From Synechococcales cyanobacterium PMM_0002 (GTDB lineage Bacteria; Cyanobacteriota; Cyanobacteriia; Elainellales; Elainellaceae), in the NCBI GenBank assembly GCA_949127925.1, contig CASBQX010000028.1, positions 1-6,778 of the forward strand: DNA of 6,778 nucleotides, written 5' to 3'. Positions 1 through 5,480 of this stretch are shown piece by piece. A program made the translations under genes and the position numbers. How positions within the stretch are numbered: position 1 is the first letter of the stretch; every line of letters begins with the position of its first letter. Under the pieces are notes generated by a model, which saw only the letters and a list, made by a program, of their open reading frames with translations, ran no database searches and had not been told where the DNA came from.

Positions 1-1346
1 CGCTACGGCCTGAGATTAAGGCGATCGCCCCCAGCGGCACCAAACGGCTGGGATCAACGCCCTACGCTAACGGTGGGCTGCTGCGCCGCGAGCTAATCAT
101 GCCCGATTTCCGAGAGTATGGAGTGACGCTCGATAAGCCGGGTCATATTGAGGTAGAAAATACTAAGCCGCTGGGTATGTTTTTGCGCGACGTGATGCGG
201 AATAACATGACCAGTTTCCGGGTATTTGGTCCTGATGAAAACACGTCTAACAAGCTGGGCGCAGTTTACGAAGTCAGCAAAAAATTCTGGATTGCGGAAT
301 ACCTGCCCGAAGATGCGGATGGCGGTGAGCTGTCGGTGGATGGCCGGGTGATGGAAATGCTGAGTGAGCATACGCTAGAGGGCTGGCTGGAGGGCTACTT
401 GCTCACAGGTCGGCATGGGTTCTTTTCAACCTATGAGTCGTTTGCCCACGTGATTGACTCGATGGTGAACCAGCACTGCAAATGGCTAGAAATTTGCAAC
501 CACATCAACTGGCGCGAAGAAGTATCGTCGCTGAATCTGCTGATTACCTCCACGGTGTGGCGACAAGATCACAACGGCTTCACGCACCAAGATCCGGGCT
601 TTTTGGATGTAATTGTCAACAAAAGCCCAGACGTGACCCGGATTTACCTGCCGCCCGACGTCAACTCGCTGCTGTCGGTAGCCAACCACTGCCTCAAGAG
701 TGAGAATTACGTCAATGTGATTGTGGCCGACAAGCAGATGCACTTGCAGTTCATGAATATGGATGAGGCGATTCAGCACTGCACCAAGGGTCTGGGCATT
801 TGGGATTGGGCGAGCAATGACCAGGGGCAAGAGCCGGATGTGGTGATGGCCTCGGCAGGCGATATTCCAACCCAGGAGATGCTGGCGGCGATCGACCTAC
901 TGTGGACCGAATTCCCCGACCTCAAAGTTCGCTACATTAATGTGGTGGATCTATTTAAGCTCCAGCCCAATACGGAACATCCCCACGGGTTAAGCGATCG
1001 CGACTTCGACAGCCTGTTTACCACCGACAAGCCCGTTATTTTTAACTTCCATGGCTACCCCTGGCTGATTCACCGTCTGGCCTACCGCCGCACCAACCAC
1101 AGTAATTTTCATGTGCGGGGTTATAAAGAAAAGGGTAATATCAACACGCCGCTAGAACTGGCCATTTGCAACCAAGTGGATCGTTTTAGCATCGCCATGG
1201 ATGCGATCGACCGTATTCCCAAGCTGCATGTTGCCGGTGCCCATGCCAAAGAACGGTTCAAAAACATTCAAATTGAGTGCCGCAACTATGCCTTTGAGCA
1301 CGGCATCGACAAGCCCGATATTGTAGGGTGGCGTTGGTCTCGTTAA
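1..1346 (+). CDS. xfp: Phosphoketolase, C-terminal part (5' truncated by window edge)
   Basis: This thiamine-diphosphate enzyme cleaves xylulose-5-phosphate (and often fructose-6-phosphate) with phosphate, giving acetyl phosphate plus glyceraldehyde-3-phosphate (or erythrose-4-phosphate); it is cytosolic. The open frame runs in from the edge: the first complete codon is at 3 and 447 codons are visible. The ATG at 99 is internal, because family-typical sequence (YANGGLL, 63-83) precedes it. Visible family motifs are PDENTSN (from 231), the EGYLLTGRHGF block (from about 390), which probably holds the glutamate that activates the cofactor, and QDHNGFTHQDPG (around 564-599) with its two conserved histidines. 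The XFP C-terminal domain follows (about 830-1343), including VRGYKEKGNINTP and a DRFSIAMDAIDRIP stretch. Family members are about 800 aa, so somewhat over half is present. No frameshift is seen. The next gene, glgP, starts 220 bp downstream. Family assignment is very secure; substrate preference (Xu5P alone or also F6P) cannot be read from this part. Confidence 0.96.
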   Translation, partial: LRPEIKAIAPSGTKRLGSTPYANGGLLRRELIMPDFREYGVTLDKPGHIEVENTKPLGMFLRDVMRNNMTSFRVFGPDENTSNKLGAVYEVSKKFWIAEYLPEDADGGELSVDGRVMEMLSEHTLEGWLEGYLLTGRHGFFSTYESFAHVIDSMVNQHCKWLEICNHINWREEVSSLNLLITSTVWRQDHNGFTHQDPGFLDVIVNKSPDVTRIYLPPDVNSLLSVANHCLKSENYVNVIVADKQMHLQFMNMDEAIQHCTKGLGIWDWASNDQGQEPDVVMASAGDIPTQEMLAAIDLLWTEFPDLKVRYINVVDLFKLQPNTEHPHGLSDRDFDSLFTTDKPVIFNFHGYPWLIHRLAYRRTNHSNFHVRGYKEKGNINTPLELAICNQVDRFSIAMDAIDRIPKLHVAGAHAKERFKNIQIECRNYAFEHGIDKPDIVGWRWSR

Positions 1347-1514
1347 ACGTTCTGCTGAGCTGAGCGCTACTCTAGCCCTCTTTGCCAGCCGCGTGGTCAG
1401 CAGGGAGGGCTTGATTAGGGGATCAAGCTGGGGGATCAAGCCGGGTCGTCTTTCAAATTCAAAAAAACATAGCGTTACAGTTTTACATTCCACCCTTCAC
1501 GTTCTACTTTTTTG

Positions 1515-1552
1515 CCTGTCCAGCCTTTAACCTGTCCAGCCTTTAACCTGTC
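1515..1552 (+). repeat. 16-bp tandem repeat, 2.4 copies, in the glgP leader
   Basis: The unit cctgtccagcctttaa occurs at 1515-1530 and again without mismatch at 1531-1546, followed by the first six bases of a third copy (1547-1552). The array ends directly at the ribosome binding site of glgP. The perfect identity points to a recent duplication. Each full unit contains CCTT, which could pair weakly with the AAGG of the ribosome binding site. No function is known to me. Confidence 0.9.
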
Positions 1553-1557
1553 AAGGA
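1553..1557 (+). promoter_or_regulatory. Ribosome binding site of glgP (AAGGA)
   Basis: AAGGA lies nine bases before the ATG at 1567. This favours that start over the in-frame ATG at 1588 (residue 8), which has no such sequence at the right distance. Confidence 0.75.
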
Positions 1558-1566
1558 ACTCACCGT

Positions 1567-4098
1567 ATGCAAACAGTGCCCAACTCAATGCCTGCAAACA
1601 TTCAGATCGAAGACGATCGCACCGGATTAGAAACCGAAACCCTCAAGCGGGCGTTTTTAGACAACTTATTCTACATTCAGGGCAAGTTCCCGGCGCTGGC
1701 GACTCCAAATGACTACTACATGGCACTGGCGTACACCGTGCGCGATCGCCTGCTGCGGCGCTGGCTCAGTTCAGCTGAACTCTATACCAATAGCGGCTCG
1801 CGTACCGTCTGCTACCTCTCCGCCGAGTTTCTGATGGGGCCTCACTTGGGCAACAACCTGATCAACCTGGGCATTTACAATCAGGTGAACCAGGCGATTG
1901 AAGAACTAGGGCTTAACCTGGACGAATTGCTGCAACAAGAGGAAGAACCGGGTCTCGGCAACGGCGGCTTAGGGCGACTGGCTGCCTGCTATTTAGACTC
2001 GCTGGCCAGCCTAGAAATTCCGGCGATTGGCTATGGCATCCGCTACGAGTTTGGCATTTTTGACCAAGAAATCCACAACGGCTGGCAGGTCGAAATTACC
2101 GACAAGTGGCTGCGCTACGGCAACCCCTGGGAAATTGCCCGACCGGACTGGGCGGTAGATGTGAAGTTTGGCGGCCATACCGAATCGTTTGAAGATGAAC
2201 TCGAAGGGCGCTTCCGTGTCCGCTGGGTGCCCTATAAAGTCGTTAGAGGCATTCCCTACGACACGCCGATTTTGGGCTATAAGGTCAACACCGCCAACAC
2301 GCTGCGGCTATGGTCGGCAGAAGCGGCAGAGTCGTTTGATTTCGCGGCGTTTAACTCAGGGGATTACCTGGGTGCGGTGCAGCAAAAGAGCGATTCTGAG
2401 AACATTTCCAAGGTGCTCTACCCTAACGACGAGCTATACCGAGGCAAGCAGCTGCGGCTAGAGCAGCAAATGTTTTTTGTCTCGTGTTCGCTGCAAGACA
2501 TGATTCGGATTATGGCGGGGCAGAAACTGCCCTTGGAAGACTTCCACAAAAAATTTGCCATTCAGCTCAACGATACCCATCCAGCGATCGCCGTTGTTGA
2601 ACTGATGCGGCTGCTGATGGACGAGCACAGCATGGATTGGGACAAGTCCTGGGCAATTGTCCACAATACCTTCGGCTACACCAACCACACGCTGCTGCCC
2701 GAAGCCCTAGAGCGCTGGCCAATTCGCCTATTTGGTGAACTGCTGCCCCGCCACCTAGAAATCGTGTACGAAATTAACCGCCGCTTCTTAGATGATGTGC
2801 GGATTAAATTCCCAGATGATGGCGATCGCCTCAGCCGCCTATCGCTAATTGACGAAAGCGGCGAGAAATATGTCCGCATGGCCAACCTTGCCTGTGTGGG
2901 GAGTGCCGCCATCAACGGCGTCGCCGCACTGCACAGCGAACTGCTGAAGCAAACGGTGCTCAAAGACTTCTACGAAATGTATCCAGAAAAGTTCAGCAAT
3001 AAAACCAACGGCGTTACCCCCCGCCGCTTCATGGTGCTGAGCAACCCTCGACTAGAAACCTTGATCACCAGCAAAATTGGCGACAGCTGGATCAAGCACC
3101 TCGACGAGCTGCATAAACTAGAACCGTTCGTCAACGATCCTGCCTTCTGCGCCGAGTTTCGCCAGATCAAACACGCCATCAAACAAGACCTGGCCAATTA
3201 CATCAAAGTTAAGACCAACATCGACGTTAATCCCAACTCCATCTTCGATATCCAGGCCAAGCGGATTCACGAATACAAGCGCCAGCACCTCAACGCTCTC
3301 CACATCGTCACCCTCTACAACCGGATTAAAGCCAACCCCAATCTCGATATCACGCCACGCACCTTTTTGTTCGGCGGCAAGGCGGCTCCCGGCTATTACA
3401 TGGCCAAGCTAATCATTAAGCTGATTAACTCCATTGGTGACGTCGTTAACCGCGATCCCGACATTGCCGGACGCCTAAAAGTGGTATTTTTGACCGACTA
3501 CAACGTCAAATTTGCCCAGCGCGTCTATCCTGCCGCCGACCTATCCGAGCAAATTTCTACCGCTGGTAAAGAAGCATCCGGCACAGGCAACATGAAATTT
3601 GCCATGAACGGCTCCCTCACCATCGGCACATTAGACGGAGCCAATATTGAAATCCGTGAAGAAGTCGGAGCCGAAAACTTCTTCTTGTTTGGCCTAAGCG
3701 CCGAAGAAGTGGTCGCAAAAAAAGCCGCTGGATATAACCCAATGGACTACTATGCCAGCAACCCAGAACTAAAACTAGTGATCGATCGGATTTCGTCTGG
3801 CTTCTTCTCTAGCGGCGATGGCAACCTGTTCAAACCCATCGTTGACGACCTGCTCTATCGAGATGAGTACATGCTGATGGCAGACTATCAAGCCTACATT
3901 GACTGCCAAGATCAAGTCGATCACGCCTACCGCGATCAAGATCACTGGACGCGGATGTCGATCTTGAACGTGGCACGGATGGGTAAATTCTCCTCCGATC
4001 GCGCCATCCGCGAATACTGTGAAGACATCTGGAAGGTACAACCCGTACCAATTGAACTGGATGAATATAGGCAGACTCAAACTACTTTGAACTTGTAA
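1567..4098 (+). CDS. glgP: Glycogen/alpha-glucan phosphorylase (GT35)
   Basis: This enzyme phosphorolyses alpha-1,4-glucan ends to glucose-1-phosphate using pyridoxal phosphate (PLP); it is the main enzyme of glycogen mobilisation in the cytosol. The 843-aa length is normal for the family. Diagnostic blocks in order: RTVCYLSAEFLMG near residue 80; the glycine loop PGLGNGGLGR (128-137); QLNDTHPAIAVVELMR; YTNHTLLPEALERWP with H374; SNKTNGVTPRR; KRIHEYKRQ (565-573); and EASGTGNMK (669-677), where K677 is the PLP lysine. H374, K565, R566, K571, T673 and K677 sit three positions below the catalytic residues of rabbit muscle phosphorylase (numbering from memory), so the active site looks complete. 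The N-terminus shows no obvious equivalent of the Ser14 phosphorylation segment of the animal enzyme, so control is probably transcriptional or by metabolites. It lies 220 bp downstream of phosphoketolase on the same strand. A maltodextrin-preferring phosphorylase cannot be excluded from sequence alone. Confidence 0.97.
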   Translation: MQTVPNSMPANIQIEDDRTGLETETLKRAFLDNLFYIQGKFPALATPNDYYMALAYTVRDRLLRRWLSSAELYTNSGSRTVCYLSAEFLMGPHLGNNLINLGIYNQVNQAIEELGLNLDELLQQEEEPGLGNGGLGRLAACYLDSLASLEIPAIGYGIRYEFGIFDQEIHNGWQVEITDKWLRYGNPWEIARPDWAVDVKFGGHTESFEDELEGRFRVRWVPYKVVRGIPYDTPILGYKVNTANTLRLWSAEAAESFDFAAFNSGDYLGAVQQKSDSENISKVLYPNDELYRGKQLRLEQQMFFVSCSLQDMIRIMAGQKLPLEDFHKKFAIQLNDTHPAIAVVELMRLLMDEHSMDWDKSWAIVHNTFGYTNHTLLPEALERWPIRLFGELLPRHLEIVYEINRRFLDDVRIKFPDDGDRLSRLSLIDESGEKYVRMANLACVGSAAINGVAALHSELLKQTVLKDFYEMYPEKFSNKTNGVTPRRFMVLSNPRLETLITSKIGDSWIKHLDELHKLEPFVNDPAFCAEFRQIKHAIKQDLANYIKVKTNIDVNPNSIFDIQAKRIHEYKRQHLNALHIVTLYNRIKANPNLDITPRTFLFGGKAAPGYYMAKLIIKLINSIGDVVNRDPDIAGRLKVVFLTDYNVKFAQRVYPAADLSEQISTAGKEASGTGNMKFAMNGSLTIGTLDGANIEIREEVGAENFFLFGLSAEEVVAKKAAGYNPMDYYASNPELKLVIDRISSGFFSSGDGNLFKPIVDDLLYRDEYMLMADYQAYIDCQDQVDHAYRDQDHWTRMSILNVARMGKFSSDRAIREYCEDIWKVQPVPIELDEYRQTQTTLNL

Positions 4099-4163
4099 CC
4101 GGGGATTTGCAGCCTGCATGGTGTAGCCTCAATAGCCCGCAAATAGCTCAATGATGTAGAACC

Positions 4164-4332
4164 TTAGAGGATGTTTTAAAAGTGATCGGCTGTGCTTTTA
4201 GGCGCCGAGTGATCCCCCCTAACCCCCCTTAAAAAGGGGGAAACCGGACTTGAAGTCCCCCTTTTTAAGGGGAATTTAGGGGGATCGATACCGTTTTGCT
4301 ACCAGCAATCGGACTTTTAAAGCATCCTCTTA
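4164..4332. mobile_element. MITE-like foldback element (163 bp) with TTA target duplication
   Basis: The terminal inverted repeats are 17 bp with 16 matches: GAGGATGTTTTAAAAGT at 4167-4183 against 4313-4329. They are flanked by TTA on both sides (4164-4166 and 4330-4332), as expected of a 3-bp target duplication. The rest of the element is a longer imperfect inverted repeat with arms of about 73 bp around a 16-base loop. There is no room for a transposase, so it is non-autonomous. A TNA duplication and ends beginning GAG are what I recall for the IS1031 group of the IS5 family, so an IS5-type transposase is the likely mobiliser; that is inference. Such short foldback elements are frequent in cyanobacterial genomes. 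Confidence 0.8.
4211..4286. repeat. Core hairpin of the MITE, 30-bp imperfect stem
   Basis: The left arm 4211-4240 pairs with the right arm 4257-4286 around a 16-base loop (4241-4256). The arms start GATCCCCC and end CTTAAAAAGGGGG; they differ only in the middle, where one reads TAACCCCCC and the other TAAATTCCCC. Each arm is itself partly palindromic (C-run, TTAAAAA, G-run), so cruciform or alternative folds are possible. As RNA it would form a very stable stem 3' of glgP and could stop transcription or protect the message end. The loop carries the small palindrome GACTTGAAGTC. Confidence 0.85.
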
Positions 4333-4515
4333 ACTCAGTCAAGGTTCTACACCATTGGGCGACAGGGTCTAATCCTCAAGCTAAACCTTGACTAATAGGA
4401 TTCAAGAGAAACATTGAGAGTGAGGCATACCAGATCCACCATGAAACGGACAGTGAACGAGCCGCCGAATGGAAAATGGCAGAATACCGCTTGACTCAGC
4501 AAAAGAATAGTGAGC

Positions 4516-4525
4516 CTTAATTAAG
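4516..4525. repeat. Perfect 10-bp palindrome next to the phosphatase start
   Basis: CTTAATTAAG ends one base before the ATG at 4527. It occupies the place where a ribosome binding site would lie, so none of the usual type is present. It could be an operator or leaderless-promoter element, or simply chance in AT-rich sequence. Confidence 0.6.
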
Positions 4526-4526
4526 C

Positions 4527-5165
4527 ATGGGTTTAACCTTATATTTTTTGCGCCATGGAGAAACCGAATATAGCCGTTCGGGGAGCTACTGTGGTGAGCT
4601 AGATGCCGAGCTAACTGCTGCCGGACACCAGATGGCAGCAGCATTTGGAGCCGCCTACCGCACGCTCCCGTGGGATGCCGTGTATGTTAGCCCCATGCAG
4701 CGAACGGTAGCCACAGCCACGCCCCTGTGTACGGCGATCGCGATGGAAATGCAGCTACGGGATGGACTCAAAGAAATTCGCTATGGTGAATGGGAAGACA
4801 AAACATCTGCATATGTCAAAGAACACTATCTGGACGATTACATTAAGTGGATGACAGAACCCGCATGGAATCCACCAACGGGCGGCGAAACAGCCATCCA
4901 AATTGCCAGTCGAGCCGCGTTAGTGATTGCCGAAATTGAACAAAAGCACGCAGAAGGGAACGTGCTGGTGGTCTCTCACAAGGCTACGATTCGGATCATT
5001 TTATGCACGCTGCTAGGCATTGATTTAGGACGCTATCGCGATCGCATTAATACACTAACTGGTTCAATCAGCGTCATTAAATTTGGCGATCACGGCCCCA
5101 TGCTCGACCGATTGGGCGATCGCGCCTATATGAGCGACGAATTGCGCAACTTACCAGGAACGTAA
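4527..5165 (+). CDS. Histidine phosphatase family protein (phosphoglycerate mutase-like)
   Basis: This 212-aa cytosolic protein belongs to the branch-1 histidine phosphatase superfamily, whose members transfer or remove phosphate through a phospho-histidine. The catalytic signature FLRHGET puts the nucleophile at H10 with R9 beside it. The SPMQRT block supplies R59, E83 in LKEIRYGEWE is the probable proton donor, and VVSHKA gives the second histidine H151; GGET (119-122) is also typical. The core set is complete. At 212 aa it is shorter than the usual roughly 230-250-aa cofactor-dependent mutase, so a phosphatase role (phosphoserine, sugar phosphate, or cobalamin-pathway type) is more likely than glycolytic mutase; the substrate is not readable. 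The ATG at 4527 is the only reasonable start: an in-frame TAA lies three codons upstream and the next ATG (residue 36) would lose the active site. There is no clear Shine-Dalgarno sequence. It is separated from glgP by 428 bp and from the next gene by 315 bp, so it is probably its own unit. Confidence 0.92.
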   Translation: MGLTLYFLRHGETEYSRSGSYCGELDAELTAAGHQMAAAFGAAYRTLPWDAVYVSPMQRTVATATPLCTAIAMEMQLRDGLKEIRYGEWEDKTSAYVKEHYLDDYIKWMTEPAWNPPTGGETAIQIASRAALVIAEIEQKHAEGNVLVVSHKATIRIILCTLLGIDLGRYRDRINTLTGSISVIKFGDHGPMLDRLGDRAYMSDELRNLPGT

Positions 5166-5208
5166 GCACTAAAACGGTTGACTAGAGTCAAGTTCAATCC
5201 CGATGCGC

Positions 5209-5236
5209 TTGACCTCGGGCGAGTTACGCCTAGGAT
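5209..5236 (+). promoter_or_regulatory. Candidate sigma-70-type promoter
   Basis: TTGACC (5209-5214) and TAGGAT (5231-5236) are separated by 16 bp. They match the -35 consensus at five of six positions and the -10 consensus at four of six. The start of transcription would fall near 5243, leaving a leader of roughly 240 bases before the glycosyltransferase. This is a pattern match only. Confidence 0.35.
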
Positions 5237-5247
5237 CTTTGTAGGCA

Positions 5248-5277
5248 CTTTACCTAAACTTTACAGCTTCTTTATTT
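5248..5277 (+). promoter_or_regulatory. Three 8-bp direct repeats on an 11-bp period (Pho-box-like)
   Basis: CTTTACCT (5248-5255), CTTTACAG (5259-5266) and CTTTATTT (5270-5277) are each separated by three bases. This is the layout of the cyanobacterial Pho box bound by the PhoB-type regulator SphR: three octamers of consensus YTTAAYYW with 3-bp spacers. Matches are 7, 5 and 7 of 8, all three lacking the fourth-position A. Other OmpR-family regulators also bind 11-bp-period repeats, so the identity of any regulator is open. Confidence 0.35.
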
Positions 5278-5349
5278 AACTCCTAAGAATCACTGATAAC
5301 TTTCCTACAGTGCGGATATCTTGCTGTGATTGTCTCAAGTCCAAACAAA

Positions 5350-5365
5350 TCTCAATTTATTGAGA
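5350..5365. repeat. Small perfect inverted repeat (possible operator)
   Basis: TCTCAA (5350-5355) and TTGAGA (5360-5365) are exact reverse complements around TTTA. The element lies about 45 bp before the extended -10 candidate at 5408. An operator role is possible but rests on symmetry alone. Confidence 0.35.
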
Positions 5366-5407
5366 GCATATTAGTCTAGTGCACACTGGTCTGAGACTGA
5401 TGCAGCT

Positions 5408-5416
5408 TGGTACAAT
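5408..5416 (+). promoter_or_regulatory. Candidate extended -10 element of the glycosyltransferase promoter
   Basis: TGG directly followed by TACAAT (5411-5416) fits an extended -10 motif, with five of six matches to TATAAT. No good -35 box lies 16-18 bp upstream, which is common when the extended element is present. A start near 5423 would give a leader of about 58 bases. Overlapping the -35 position is a nested inverted repeat (AGTCT 5373-5377 with AGACT 5394-5398, and AGTG 5378-5381 with CACT 5384-5387). Confidence 0.4.
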
Positions 5417-5464
5417 CTCTTAAGCTTGATTTTAGGGATGGCGGGTGTTTTTACGGAACTGATA

Positions 5465-5470
5465 AAGGAG
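5465..5470 (+). promoter_or_regulatory. Ribosome binding site of the glycosyltransferase (AAGGAG)
   Basis: AAGGAG lies ten bases before the ATG at 5481 and fixes that start. The next in-frame ATG (residue 24) would remove the first strand of the Rossmann fold. Confidence 0.8.
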
Positions 5471-5480
5471 TTAGGTTGCT

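Larger units (their letters stand above)
4146..4360. repeat. Older palindrome with about 20-bp arms, split by the MITE
   Basis: The left arm at 4146-4165 and the right arm at 4341-4360 are reverse complements at 18 of 20 positions, and the inner ten are perfect (GTAGAACCTT with AAGGTTCTAC). One of the two mismatches would be a G-T pair. If the 163-bp foldback element and one copy of TTA are removed, the arms close on a 9-base loop (AACTCAGTC), giving a compact stem-loop. This implies the palindrome was there first. It may have been a terminator or another small repeat family; no T-run follows it. Confidence 0.7.
4099..4526. other. 428-bp spacer between glgP and the phosphatase, mostly repeat DNA
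   Basis: About half of this spacer is the nested palindrome and foldback element listed separately (4146-4360). The first 47 bp hold only a weak short inverted repeat (ATTTGC at 4105-4110 with GCAAAT at 4139-4144). After the element, 4361-4526 contains a short inverted repeat (AATCCT 4371-4376 with AGGATT 4397-4402), a motif AACCTTGACT (4384-4393) that is the reverse complement of 4337-4346, and a perfect palindrome touching the next start codon. I found no convincing sigma-70-type promoter and no credible gene on either strand. Confidence 0.7.
5166..5480. other. 315-bp control region ahead of the glycosyltransferase
   Basis: No gene is evident on either strand. The stretch holds several short signals listed separately: a TTGACC/TAGGAT promoter candidate, an 11-bp-period repeat array, a perfect small hairpin, an extended -10 candidate and a strong ribosome binding site. 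Other palindromes seen are TTGACT-AG-AGTCAA (5178-5191), just after the phosphatase stop, and CTCG-GG-CGAG (5214-5223). No T-run terminator follows the phosphatase. Confidence 0.7.

Noticed and set aside
1375..1410. Possible terminator after phosphoketolase: GCCCTC (1375-1380) with GAGGGC (1405-1410)
   Set aside because: The stem is only six pairs around a 24-base loop and no T-run follows, so it does not qualify as an intrinsic terminator.
3775..4119. 114-codon open frame on the - strand across the end of glgP, and similar antisense frames elsewhere
   Set aside because: They lie opposite strongly conserved coding sequence, have no recognisable domains and are explained as shadows of the + strand genes.
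4441..4494. 17-codon open frame (starting MKRTVNEPP) in the spacer before the phosphatase
   Set aside because: It has no ribosome binding site, is very short and resembles no leader peptide I know; likely chance.
4491..4523. Promoter for the phosphatase from TTGACT (4491-4496)
   Set aside because: No -10-like hexamer lies at 16-18 bp; the AT-rich palindrome is about 20 bp away and overlaps the start region.
5241..5253. NtcA-like GTA...TAC in the glycosyltransferase control region
   Set aside because: The spacing is seven bases instead of the required eight, so it does not fit the NtcA site.
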